This document shows, in pieces, positions 45,266-53,988 of a stretch of 64,000 nt of DNA. Under the pieces are notes generated by a model. That model was not told the DNA's origin. It did not search any database and was given only the letters and a program-made list of their open reading frames with translations. Position numbers and translations under genes: made by a program. This stretch comes from Pleurocapsa sp. FMAR1 (GTDB taxonomy: Bacteria > Cyanobacteriota > Cyanobacteriia > Cyanobacteriales > Xenococcaceae), in NCBI RefSeq assembly GCF_963665995.1, contig NZ_OY762512.1, forward strand, positions 806,001 to 870,000, written 5' to 3'. Every line of letters begins with the position of its first letter. The first letter of the stretch is position 1.

Positions 45266-45952
45266 ATGCAACCATGGTTACACAAGCTAGCTAGTTTTTG
45301 GCTTCAAAAAGTCAACCCTCAAATAGTTTCTTTAATTGCCACGATTGGCACGCTGGGACTGTTGATCTGCTTGGCAATTATTTATATATTAGCCAAACTG
45401 TCCGAAGATGTATTAGAACGAGAAGCTTTTGGTTTTGATAAAGCTATTCTGCTCTGGATACATCAATTTGCCAATCCAACATTAGATAGGATAATGCTAA
45501 ACGTTACACGCTTGGGCAATCCAGGTACAGTGGTATTTATTGCCTTACTTACTTTGGGGATATTATGGTGGCGACGTTACCATCAAGAAGCTAAAATTTT
45601 CTTGCTCAACTGTTTGGGTGGTGCAGTTCTCAGTTACGGATTAAAGTTAGCTTTTAGCAGACCTCGCCCTCAACTTTGGAAGTTGCTAATATCCGAAACT
45701 TCTTATAGTTATCCCAGCGGTCATGCCTTGGGTTCGATTGTGCTGTATGGTTTTTTAGCTTATCTGCTAGGAATCCATTATCCGCGATATGTCAAAGTCT
45801 TCTACTGTATGGCTGCAATATTAATAGTCGCGATTGGTTTGAGTAGACTTTACTTAGGTGTACATTGGCCGACAGATGTGGTTGCTGGCTACAGCGTAGG
45901 ATTTTTATGGATTACTTTCAACATTACAATGCTGAAATTACAAAAAGCTTAA
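45266..45952 (+). CDS. PAP2-family phosphatase
   Basis: 228 residues with five or six membrane helices. Catalytic motifs: KLAFSRPRP (C1), YPSGHALG (C2) and SRLYLGVHWPTDV (C3). Hydrolyses phosphatidic acid, undecaprenyl diphosphate or related lipid phosphates at the membrane surface. N-terminal amphipathic segment. Promoter lies in the upstream gap. Confidence 0.92.
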   Translation: MQPWLHKLASFWLQKVNPQIVSLIATIGTLGLLICLAIIYILAKLSEDVLEREAFGFDKAILLWIHQFANPTLDRIMLNVTRLGNPGTVVFIALLTLGILWWRRYHQEAKIFLLNCLGGAVLSYGLKLAFSRPRPQLWKLLISETSYSYPSGHALGSIVLYGFLAYLLGIHYPRYVKVFYCMAAILIVAIGLSRLYLGVHWPTDVVAGYSVGFLWITFNITMLKLQKA

Positions 45953-46096
45953 TAAGCATACATTATTTTGCCAGCACACTAAGTACACTACTTTAATACT
46001 TTCAAGCGATCGCTCTATCAAAAAGCACCTTGAGAATCCAAAAATAAAACCTGTACACTGAAAGCTTTTGAAATGATTGTGTCAAACAGCCAGCAT

Positions 46097-47155
46097 TTAA
46101 ATAAGTGTTGCAGTTTTTGCACCCATTTGTAGCTGAGTAAGTTTGGCTGCAACTTCTCCTGTAGACAATATTTTTTCGGCTAACTCAAAAGCAGATTCTA
46201 AACTAGAAGCTTGTTTAAAACGCCATAAATAAAAACCACCGTTGAGGATGGCAGCAGGAAATAGTTTACTGTTATCTCCTTGAATAACTGCTTTAATTAA
46301 AGCGATCGCCTGCTCTGTGGATTCTAAGGGAATATCAGAACCATTCAAGTCGTAGTCTTTTGGGTCAAGTAAAAGGCGTTCAAAGCTTTTTTCTGAGCTA
46401 CTCATAGCAATAATTCCTGTACGACTACAAGCAAGATCGCAGCTACCTTCTAAACCCTTAACTAAAGTAAAGTCTTTAGTCTGACGAAGCTTAAAAGTTG
46501 AGCGAAAACGCTCTTCGGTTGGTGGATGGACAAACCCAGCTACCAAATGACAATCTCCCGTTACAGGACTCCAGACTAATTCCGCAGTGGCGAAAGGAGG
46601 ACGCTTGCCGATTTGTTCACGAAAGGTCACAAAATCATGAGCAGCCTGGAAGTGTTGTGGCAGGTAAATAAAGCCCACGTTGCTTTGGTTATAGATCTTC
46701 TGAGCTTGAGCTAGGTTGAACTCAGAAAAATCTACTCCTAGCTGTTGCCAAATTTCGCTCAGGGGAATGCCATATTTGGTGGGCATACAGTCTCCTCCGT
46801 GCATGACGACAGGGATGTCCGCAGCAGCTAAAATTAAGGCGGTAATTGTGGTAACTGGCACAGTTCGCGATCGCCCATCATAAGGAGTGCCTAACACCAC
46901 TGGCTTATAAGAGTGTTTTGGGTTGATTTCTATCTTTGAACTTAATGGATCGAAAGCGTCGAGGATTCCCGCTAATTCTTCTGGAGTTGGACGCTTGATT
47001 CGATGAGCAATCATAAAAGCTCCAATTTGCGCAGGAGTCGCTTCTTGCAACAACATCATCTTAGTAGCTTTTGCGGCTTCAGCACGAGTAAGATTTTTGC
47101 TCGTATGAGTACCGCTACCAACTCTTTTTAATAATTCTCGAAACTCATCGCTCAT
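46097..47155 (-). CDS. TrpD-like anthranilate phosphoribosyltransferase-family protein (YbiB/TrpD2 type)
   Basis: 352 residues. The overall plan and helical N-terminus (LTRAEAAKATKMMLLQEATPAQIGAFMIAHRIKRPTPEELAGI, in parts) match the TrpD family. The diagnostic GTGGD/ NIST PRPP motifs of true TrpD are replaced by VVLGTPYDGRSRTVPVTT. HGGDCMPTKYGIPL is present. So it is probably a TrpD2/YbiB-like nucleic-acid-binding or other relative, not the tryptophan enzyme. It lies downstream of the NtcB-like regulator. Confidence 0.78.
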   Translation of the reverse strand: MSDEFRELLKRVGSGTHTSKNLTRAEAAKATKMMLLQEATPAQIGAFMIAHRIKRPTPEELAGILDAFDPLSSKIEINPKHSYKPVVLGTPYDGRSRTVPVTTITALILAAADIPVVMHGGDCMPTKYGIPLSEIWQQLGVDFSEFNLAQAQKIYNQSNVGFIYLPQHFQAAHDFVTFREQIGKRPPFATAELVWSPVTGDCHLVAGFVHPPTEERFRSTFKLRQTKDFTLVKGLEGSCDLACSRTGIIAMSSSEKSFERLLLDPKDYDLNGSDIPLESTEQAIALIKAVIQGDNSKLFPAAILNGGFYLWRFKQASSLESAFELAEKILSTGEVAAKLTQLQMGAKTATLI

Positions 47156-47237
47156 GATCTGTCTGGGTTCATTTTTAAATTGAGAATGATTTTGTTTTAA
47201 GCTCTAAGCTATAAGCTTTTTGACCCTGTTAGTTTAA

Positions 47238-48200
47238 TTACTTACTGATTAGCTGCATAGTAGACTGGTTGGCAGATTTTGCCATATCTTTGACTAGTTG
47301 GTAAAAGTGAGCAATGGGAGGAATCATCAGGCGATCGCGAGTTGTCACCATCACTACCTGGCGGGTTAAAACTGCATCTATTTCTCCAGTGATGCTTGTG
47401 GCTATATCAGGTTGAGAAATAGGTCTGATGGCTAGGGTGGGGTCATTATAGGAATCGATCAGAGCTTTGTTGGGCAAAAGAGCAATCATTTCTCCCTGGC
47501 GAATTACTCCTCGAAAAGCATCAAGAGTATTTAACTCCATAGCAGTTTTAACTTGCACATTTTGCTCTTTAAACCAGTCTTGAACTAATCTTTGCATACC
47601 ATAGCCATCTTTAAACACGATCTGGGGGTACTTAACTAATTCCAAAAGGGGAATAGTTGTTAGCTTGCTCAAAGGATGGTCGGCAGCCATCAAAACATCT
47701 ATCTCTTCTTCGTAAAGTACAGTCAATTCAACTTCAGCAGAAGCAGTGAGAAAACGATTGTTCATCACAATTGCCAAATCAATCAAGCCATCCCGCAAAA
47801 CCTTTAAAGCGCGATCGCTACCTAGAGCCGTAACTCTCAACTGGACTTCAGGGTAGTCTTGACAAAATTGTTGCAGAATTGGCGGTAAATAATGAGCGCA
47901 AACCGAATGAATAGCTGCAACACAGAGTTCAGGCTGCTTACCAGCAATTAAATCTGCACATTCATTAGTAGCTTTGCTCCATTCCTGGCAAATTTTTTGC
48001 GCCCTAGGCAACAACTTTTCCCCGCCTAAGGTTAACTTGGCTTGGGTGCTACGGTGAAATAAGGATAAACCCAAATCTTGTTCTAATGACTGTATTTGAC
48101 GGCTAATAGTAGACTGGGTAATGCCACATCTTTTAGCTGCATGCCCAAAATTTCCTGTTTCTGTAATCGCAATAAATGCTTGCAACTGCTCAATTCGCAT
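47238..48200 (-). CDS. ntcB: LysR-type regulator, NtcB-like
   Basis: 320 residues. N-terminal winged helix (MRIEQLQAFIAITETGNFGHAAKRCGITQSTISRQIQSL in segments). The effector domain is close to NtcB of cyanobacteria: AGKQPELCVAAIHSVCAHYLPP, VTALGSDRALKVLRDGL, LAIVMNNRFLT and MELNTLDAFRGVIRQGEM. NtcB activates nitrate-assimilation genes when nitrite is present. No nir/nrt genes are inside the window, so assignment rests on the sequence alone. Gene ends 82 bp before the TrpD-like one. Confidence 0.75.
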   Translation of the reverse strand: MRIEQLQAFIAITETGNFGHAAKRCGITQSTISRQIQSLEQDLGLSLFHRSTQAKLTLGGEKLLPRAQKICQEWSKATNECADLIAGKQPELCVAAIHSVCAHYLPPILQQFCQDYPEVQLRVTALGSDRALKVLRDGLIDLAIVMNNRFLTASAEVELTVLYEEEIDVLMAADHPLSKLTTIPLLELVKYPQIVFKDGYGMQRLVQDWFKEQNVQVKTAMELNTLDAFRGVIRQGEMIALLPNKALIDSYNDPTLAIRPISQPDIATSITGEIDAVLTRQVVMVTTRDRLMIPPIAHFYQLVKDMAKSANQSTMQLISK

Positions 48201-48343
48201 ACTTATCTAAACGCAAGCAACCATACTTTACTGTTGACTTACCACTCTAAATGAAGATAGCTGATTTGCTCAGCAACTTTTCGTATAAAAGACGACATTA
48301 ATTGATTACAGATTATATTGGGAATTTCTAAGCATGAACAGAT

Positions 48344-49348
48344 TTATGTACGTCGAGGAAAAGTAGGTAAATCAACCGCTGCTAAAGACTGTGGTTTTTT
48401 GCTTAAAGAAGACTTAGCTGCTGTTTTGGGTTTAGCTACTTGCTGCGAGGTTGATGCTGACCAAGTTGCAATTTCTGCTGCCGTCTTAACGGTTTGATTA
48501 GCTATTACCGAAGGCTTAGTTTGAGGTAAAGAAAGTTTCGTTTCTGAGGTAGCGTAAGCTGTCCAAGGCTTGATGGATTTACGATGCAAATCAGTTTGAT
48601 TAGAATCAACTACTGGATTTTGATCGACGCTCTGATTAGACTCAGCAACTTTTTCGGTATAGTGTTTTAGTTCGGCTTTATGCTGAATTGTATGACGCTG
48701 TTGCTGACTAAGTTTTGCCTTTAAATCTTTTATTTCTTCATCTTTAGCAGTTAATTCATAGGCTTGATTATTGCAGCTTTCCTGTAACAAAGTACATTCT
48801 CTTTCTAACTGAGCAGTTTGTTGTTGAAATAATTCATTTTGCTGAACTAAATTATCAATAACAGCTTTTTTCTTTTCTGTTGTTTGTAGAAATCCCGATA
48901 ATTTCTGGGTAATTTGTTGATTTAAATCGGCTATCTTTACCTGATAGGTTTCAATTTCTTCCGCCTGTTGGGCTACAAGTAAATCGCTACTACGAGCTTT
49001 TTCAATCTGTTTACTAAACTTATTATTTATATCTGCTAATTCTTGTTCAAGTCGAAATACGTTTTTTAATAAATTACGAGAATATTCTCGTAATTTGTGA
49101 GCAACTTTTTGCCAGTTCATTTTTGTTTGCGAAGATTTCTGCTGCTCTACAGAGTTGCTCTTGAGTGGATAATGCTCGTCCTGGTTAAAATTACTATCAG
49201 ATGAATTAGAATCATTTTCGATAGCTTGGCTACTGTCTATTTGCCTTACTTTATTGCGATCCTCTGCTGGATAATCATCTGTAAAGTAAATAAATTCAAC
49301 ATCAGATTCTGAGTTGACTGAAGCAGCATTATTGTTAACTTCGCTCAT
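48344..49348 (-). CDS. Coiled-coil protein of unknown function
   Basis: 334 residues from ATG 49348 (MSEVNNNAASVNSES). Upstream ATG adds 20 non-matching residues. The N-terminal ~90 residues are acidic and Ser-rich. Residues ~95-235 form long heptad coils (LEQELADINNKFSKQIEK, QQTAQLERECTLLQES). The C-terminal ~90 are Ser/Thr/Pro-rich, ending LPTFPRRT. No catalytic motif. Scaffold or cell-envelope role is a guess; csaB is the next gene upstream on the same strand. Confidence 0.65.
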   Translation of the reverse strand: MSEVNNNAASVNSESDVEFIYFTDDYPAEDRNKVRQIDSSQAIENDSNSSDSNFNQDEHYPLKSNSVEQQKSSQTKMNWQKVAHKLREYSRNLLKNVFRLEQELADINNKFSKQIEKARSSDLLVAQQAEEIETYQVKIADLNQQITQKLSGFLQTTEKKKAVIDNLVQQNELFQQQTAQLERECTLLQESCNNQAYELTAKDEEIKDLKAKLSQQQRHTIQHKAELKHYTEKVAESNQSVDQNPVVDSNQTDLHRKSIKPWTAYATSETKLSLPQTKPSVIANQTVKTAAEIATWSASTSQQVAKPKTAAKSSLSKKPQSLAAVDLPTFPRRT

Positions 49349-49573
49349 AATATTTATATCTAGGTTGGTCAAAATATTGCAGCCATAAAATCTAAATAAC
49401 CTAAGCAATTACTCATAGATGAGTATGCCATAATTGTTGGCTAGACAATCATTGCTGTTTTGTTATTTTCTAAACTTTAGTATAAATGTCAATTAATGAT
49501 GTTTATTGGTTTACTTAGCTTTAGATTTAGCTAAATATAGCTTAAACGTTGCGCTAAAAAATGCCAAGGTTCG

Positions 49574-50626
49574 TTAACTATTAGTAATCACTTGACTCAA
49601 CAATTGCTGATGAATTAATGAGCGATCGATTATCGATTGAATTTGAACCCTATCTAAAGCTTCTCCATGATCATAGTGTTCTTGCCAAGTACGGCTAATT
49701 TCTTGAGGATCGTCAGGTAGATTAGTTAACTCATATCCTGGTAAATCGATCTCAGACATTAAGTAGCTGACTTTGGGATCATAGCTGAGGGCAAAACAGT
49801 TACAGCCTTCTGCTGCTGCCATGATTAAACTATGTAAGCGCATACCGATCGCCATTTTTACTTGCTTAAATAATCCTTTTAATTCTTGAGGATCGGCAAT
49901 TGACATTACTGTATAATTTTGCTCTAGCTGTGTTGCAATTTTATCGGCGATCGCCCGATCTTGAACAGGCTGGAAGGGAATTAGTAATATAAAGCTATTA
50001 GTTTGCTTCTGAAAGTCTCCCAAAGCCTCGATTAAAGTTTGTAAACGGTTGGCTGTCAGTAGAGGATGCGATCGCAAAACAACTGCTACTTTTGGCTGGG
50101 ATACATCTTTTAAACTGGTTACTGGCTTACTTTGCAATGCCCATACAGGATCGGGGGCGATTACAGAATTTATTTGCCAACTGCTGAGTAATTTTGCAGA
50201 AGCTGTATCCCGAACGCTAATCGCATCACAGCCCAATAATGTTTGTTTTGTCAGCCAGCGAGTCAAGGACTTATTTAATGGCCCAATTCCTTGCGCCCAG
50301 GCGATCGTTTTTAAGCCTTTTTGTTGAGCTAGAGCCATTAAGCCTGCATAATATATGGGGCTAGCAATACTAGTAGAGTCCTGCATCAGACTGCCACCAC
50401 CCCAAATAAAGATATCAGATTGTTTTAGAATATTAAGAATCGCCAAGGTTGACTTACGACGATAGCTAAGAACTCCGTATTGTTTTTTGGTTGCCTGGGG
50501 ATTTCCTGATAAGACAATAGGCTCAACTGATTTGGGCAGCATTTGTAACAAAGACATTAGTAATGCTTCGTCTCCCGCATTACCCATGCCATAATATCCA
50601 CACAATACTGCTCTAGTCTGATTCAT
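49574..50626 (-). CDS. csaB: Polysaccharide pyruvyl transferase CsaB
   Basis: 350 residues, GT-B-like fold: AVLCGYYGMGNAGDEALL, IFIWGGGSLMQDSTS, AWAQGIGPLNKSL, KMAIGMRLHSLIMAAAEG. It transfers pyruvate from phosphoenolpyruvate to a secondary cell-wall polysaccharide, the anchor for S-layer homology domains on the outer side of the wall. Divergent from the dynamin-like gene. Confidence 0.9.
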   Translation of the reverse strand: MNQTRAVLCGYYGMGNAGDEALLMSLLQMLPKSVEPIVLSGNPQATKKQYGVLSYRRKSTLAILNILKQSDIFIWGGGSLMQDSTSIASPIYYAGLMALAQQKGLKTIAWAQGIGPLNKSLTRWLTKQTLLGCDAISVRDTASAKLLSSWQINSVIAPDPVWALQSKPVTSLKDVSQPKVAVVLRSHPLLTANRLQTLIEALGDFQKQTNSFILLIPFQPVQDRAIADKIATQLEQNYTVMSIADPQELKGLFKQVKMAIGMRLHSLIMAAAEGCNCFALSYDPKVSYLMSEIDLPGYELTNLPDDPQEISRTWQEHYDHGEALDRVQIQSIIDRSLIHQQLLSQVITNS

Positions 50627-50765
50627 TATTTTTAGCTAATGTTACTGTTTTAGATATAGTTGATTTTGACATAGCTAATTTTAAATGTACTGAATTGAAA
50701 ATGTTCAGTTTTAGTAGATTATAAAAGATTAATACTTATTATTTATTACTTATTACTTCTGCAAA

Positions 50766-52484
50766 ATGGACGATCTTATTGTTAATCAGGAATTGGCTCA
50801 ATATCAATCAGGCTTAGATAGTTTATTAAGTCAGCTACAGGTTTTTGCCACAGATATAAATAATCAGCGATTACAAATAACGGTTCGTAATCTACAGGCA
50901 AACATCAACGAGCCATTTTTGTTTGTGGTGGTGGGAGAAGTTAAGGCGGGAAAAAGCAGTTTTATTAACGCCTTACTTCAGTCAGATATCTGTAAAACCG
51001 CAGCCGATCCCTGTACGGATATTATTCAGCAGATTATCTATAGTGAAAAGAGGTTTGAGCAGCCGATTAATCAATATCTACGTAAAATTGGCTTACCTAA
51101 CGAAATTCTAAAAACCTTATCTGTTGTAGATACTCCTGGGACAAATACTGTTGTTGATAATCATCAGGAGATTACTCAGGAATTTATTCCTAATAGCGAT
51201 CTAATCTTTTTTGTTTTCTTTGCCAAAAATCCTTATACTCGCAGCGCGTGGGAATTGTTAGATTATGTTAATACCGAGTGGCGCAAAAAAGTCGTGTTTG
51301 TACTGCAACAGGCGGATTTAGCTAAACCCGAAGAATTAGCCAAGAACAAAGAAAAGCTGACAGAGTTGGCATTGCAAAAGGGTATTAGATACCCGATGGT
51401 CTTTGCTACTTCAGTCGAGTTGGAAGTAAATGGAGATCAGCAGCATAGTGGCTTTACAGAAGTAAGAAACTATATTCAGCAGACGCTTCAAGATGGCGGG
51501 ACTAAAAGGCTTAAGCTACAGGGAGTAGCAAAAACTAGCGATAAAATTATTGATTTACTAGGAAAAGACTTGTTAGCGATTGAGCAGCAATTAGTTAAAG
51601 ATCGACTAGTAGTCGGCAAAATCAAAGCCAAATTACAGCAAAATAAAAGACAGTCAGGTTTTGAACTGGAATCTTTAATCAATCGTCTACTGACTAAATA
51701 CGATTCAATCACCGCCAAAGTAAAAGCAGACTTCCGTGAAAAACTATCTCTATTAACGATGGTTAAAGGTTCTTTTGCTGTTTTGTTTCGGACTAAAAAA
51801 TCTGCGCCAAGCTGGATGGATGAATTAAAACAAAGCTGCGAAAACGAGCTAAAAGTTTCTTTAGGAGAAATATCCCAAGATGGCATCAAGCATTTTGTCG
51901 GCGGAATCAAAAGACTTTTGCAAAGCCTAGTCAATGATTTACATGATATAAAAGTCAATCAGATTAGCACCAATACGATTAATGTTAGTACTCTTGAAAG
52001 TCGTCAAGAGATTGTTGAGGAAGTACAGCAAAAAGTAGCTACCTTACTTAATGACAAAACCTTTCTTTATTCAATCGAATCACTTAATGCTTGTGTTGCT
52101 CCTAGGCTTGTGGGTGCTGGTGCAGCTACGGTTGCGGGTACGGCGATCGCAGCTTTAACCGAGATTGTATTATTAGATATCATTGGCACGGCTTTTGCAG
52201 GGGTGGGTATTCTCTTTGCTGGCGGAACATTGGTGTTCAAAAAACGCAAAATGATTCGTCGATTTGAAGACCAACTCGATCGGGAAAAGGCTCGTTTTAA
52301 AAGGGAATTATCGGCTAAATTGAATTCTAAATTGGATATTATTTATGAAGAAATTGAGCGTAATTTTGCCAACATTTATGATTATGTGGAAAATGAAGAA
52401 CAAAAGATATCGCCTTTAATTAATCGGTTTGAACAAATTGAACTAAAACAAAAGCAATTGGCGGATAACAAAGCTATCAAATAA
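50766..52484 (+). CDS. Bacterial dynamin-like GTPase
   Basis: 572 residues. GTPase motifs: G1 GEVKAGKSSF (57-66), G2 threonine in DPCTDII, G3 DTPG (122-125), G4-like QQAD. A helical middle follows, then a hydrophobic hairpin (AGAATVAGTAIAAL, VLLDIIGTAFAGVGILFAGGTLVF) that can enter the membrane, and a C-terminal coil (EQIELKQKQLADNK). Matches bacterial dynamin-like/BDLP relatives that remodel or protect membranes. Single copy here; many such genes occur in pairs. Confidence 0.88.
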   Translation: MDDLIVNQELAQYQSGLDSLLSQLQVFATDINNQRLQITVRNLQANINEPFLFVVVGEVKAGKSSFINALLQSDICKTAADPCTDIIQQIIYSEKRFEQPINQYLRKIGLPNEILKTLSVVDTPGTNTVVDNHQEITQEFIPNSDLIFFVFFAKNPYTRSAWELLDYVNTEWRKKVVFVLQQADLAKPEELAKNKEKLTELALQKGIRYPMVFATSVELEVNGDQQHSGFTEVRNYIQQTLQDGGTKRLKLQGVAKTSDKIIDLLGKDLLAIEQQLVKDRLVVGKIKAKLQQNKRQSGFELESLINRLLTKYDSITAKVKADFREKLSLLTMVKGSFAVLFRTKKSAPSWMDELKQSCENELKVSLGEISQDGIKHFVGGIKRLLQSLVNDLHDIKVNQISTNTINVSTLESRQEIVEEVQQKVATLLNDKTFLYSIESLNACVAPRLVGAGAATVAGTAIAALTEIVLLDIIGTAFAGVGILFAGGTLVFKKRKMIRRFEDQLDREKARFKRELSAKLNSKLDIIYEEIERNFANIYDYVENEEQKISPLINRFEQIELKQKQLADNKAIK

Positions 52485-52576
52485 GCGTTGTCTTTTTGCA
52501 GTCTGATTTTAGGTTATCTGCTGGGCAACCCCGTTATACTAAATCTTGTTCGTATAGGTAAGTTATTTATTTTAGA

Positions 52577-52618
52577 GGTCAGGGGTCAGAGGTCAGAGGT
52601 CAGAGGTCAGAGGTCAGA
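52577..52618. repeat. Tandem heptamer (GGTCAGA)n
   Basis: Six 7-bp units; the first is GGTCAGG. Intergenic, between convergent genes. Compare the (GGCAGAG)n array at 21735. Confidence 0.85.
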
Positions 52619-52653
52619 AAGTTGATAACTACCTTTGTCAATCGGATTTAGCA

Positions 52654-53568
52654 TTATCTGGCTAGCTTCAAGATTTCCTCAGCCGTAATTTGGGGCTGTT
52701 CTAAATGGGGAACATGACCACAATTATCAATCCAGATAAGCTGGCTGTCAGGAATAGCCTGGGCAAACTTAGCAGCGTCTTTTGTACCCAAGATTTTGTC
52801 TTGCTTACCCCATAAAATCAAAGTTGGCTGCTGTATCTGGGATATTCGAGTTGCAAATGAACCATAGCCACCGTTTTTAGTAAAGGCAATTAAAGACTTA
52901 TTCCAGTTAGCGCATTTTAAATGAAGTGCAGCACACGCTTGAGCATCTAAACTGGCAAAGTTTTTATCAAAATAAGCTGCACGACTAATGCTTTGACGAA
53001 TTTTGGGATTACGCAGAAACTCGGTGGCAAAATAATCTAGAGGAGAAAACATAAACTTGCCCATAGCTGGCTGCTTGGCTAAACCTGCACTGTCTATCAA
53101 GACCAGTTTTTTTACCGCTTCAGGATAGGTCAGGGTAAAATCTATTGCTGCTGCACCACCCATAGATGCACCTACCAAGATAACAGGCTGCTTGATAAAA
53201 GTCTGCCAGAAGTGATATAAATGGATTTTAATGTTTTGGGGATTGAGGGGAATATCTAAATTTCGTTGGGTAAAGCCAAATCCTAATAAATCTACCGCCC
53301 AAGTTGACTGTTGTTTTGCTAGCAAAGGTAGTAAGCGGCGAAACTCGAATAAAGAGCTATCAAAGCCGTGGATTAATAATATTGGTGTGCCACCCTGTCC
53401 TAGATTTGTATACGTAGTTGCAATACTATCTTTGGATAAAGGTGTGGAGATAGAGTCTTGTTGAATCTGTTTTGCCAAAGCGATCGAGGTTGATTCAGTT
53501 AAACTACTAGCGTTAGAAGGTAACCAACTGGGAAACATGAACAAGAGATAATTGAATGGTAAATGCAA
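52654..53568 (-). CDS. Alpha/beta-fold hydrolase
   Basis: 304 residues. Nucleophile S135 in VGASMGGAA, catalytic His H285 in CGHVPHLEQP and Asp in LWGKQDKI. HGFDSS is the oxyanion hole. Substrate unknown; esterase or C-C hydrolase type. Now next to the IS right end; before the inferred inversion it followed gor and the IS element. Confidence 0.9.
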   Translation of the reverse strand: MHLPFNYLLFMFPSWLPSNASSLTESTSIALAKQIQQDSISTPLSKDSIATTYTNLGQGGTPILLIHGFDSSLFEFRRLLPLLAKQQSTWAVDLLGFGFTQRNLDIPLNPQNIKIHLYHFWQTFIKQPVILVGASMGGAAAIDFTLTYPEAVKKLVLIDSAGLAKQPAMGKFMFSPLDYFATEFLRNPKIRQSISRAAYFDKNFASLDAQACAALHLKCANWNKSLIAFTKNGGYGSFATRISQIQQPTLILWGKQDKILGTKDAAKFAQAIPDSQLIWIDNCGHVPHLEQPQITAEEILKLAR

Positions 53569-53582
53569 TGCTCTACTCTAAT

Positions 53583-53676
53583 TATCGCAGTACGTTGACT
53601 GGTTAGGACAGAAAAATGAACTGCTCGTAAGCAACGGCGGCGAACTCCAGTTCGCGTAGCAAGTGTCCCAATATAA
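53583..53676. repeat. Dispersed repeat with terminal inverted octamers (copy B)
   Basis: Same outer sequences as copy A (36712-36787) with TTAGGACA and TGTCCCAA ends. Its middle carries an additional GC-rich hairpin GCGAACTCCAGTTCGC. The right end of the IS630 element touches its edge, so the IS landed beside it. Confidence 0.65.
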
Positions 53677-53677
53677 G

Positions 53678-53694
53678 TATAGTCATTCTAAATA
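53678..53694 (-). mobile_element. Right terminal inverted repeat of the split IS630 element
   Basis: Same TATAGTCATTCTAAATA as 6640-6656, reading inward to the transposase C-half on the minus strand. It includes the transposase stop codon (53683-53685). Confidence 0.8.
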
Positions 53695-53988
53695 ATTTGC
53701 GTATGATTTAAGGATGTCATCCAAAGAAGTACCAGGAGCGGAATAAATACGTCTTTTTTTGAGGATGGCAAAGTCTTGTTCGATACGATTAAAATCGGCT
53801 GAATAGGGCGGTAAAAACAAAACTTTATGACCCGCTTGTTCGGCAATACGAAATACATCATTTTGCCGATGAAATGCTGCATTATCAAGAATAAGAGTAG
53901 AGTTCGGATTCAATTCGGGAATGAGATGCTCTTCAAGCCACTGATTAAACCATAAAGCGTTAGTACTTCCTTTAAAAAGAACTGGTGC
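53683..53988 (-). pseudogene. IS630 transposase, C-terminal half (split by inversion)
   Basis: 101 residues starting APVLFKGST. Contains the second and third catalytic acids of the DDE triad: TLILDNAAFH and NRIEQDFAILKKRR, with LFLPPYS between. The first Asp is in the left half at ~7108. In the present DNA this half is translated only as the tail of the restriction enzyme fusion. Joined to 6705-7245 it would give a normal ~330-residue IS630 transposase. Confidence 0.88.

Larger units (their letters stand above)
7246..53988. other. 46,743-bp inverted segment with reciprocal gene-fusion junctions
   Basis: The left junction (7245/7246) joins transposase N-half to restriction enzyme C-part. The right junction (53988/53989) joins restriction enzyme N-part to transposase C-half on the other strand. 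Reversing this segment restores GKRGKELL-APVLFKGST (transposase) and ITDWGLQQ-FHNHY (restriction enzyme), both in frame. The sequences at the crossover share at most one base, so the event looks non-homologous. Before inversion, gor would have been followed by the whole IS and then the alpha/beta hydrolase, and the restriction gene by the membrane protein now at 7946. Confidence 0.8.

Noticed and set aside
21735-52618. The heptamer arrays as a phase-variation switch
   Set aside because: Both lie between genes, not in a coding frame or a promoter spacer.
7246-53988. Simple assembly error as the cause of the chimeric genes
   Set aside because: A misjoin of this kind needs a shared inverted repeat at both breakpoints, and none is visible; both junctions are exact and reciprocal. 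It is kept as a lesser possibility until long reads are checked.
7246-53988. A prophage or integrative element bounded by the two junctions
   Set aside because: Contents are mostly housekeeping and stress genes with no integrase, phage structural genes or attachment repeats.
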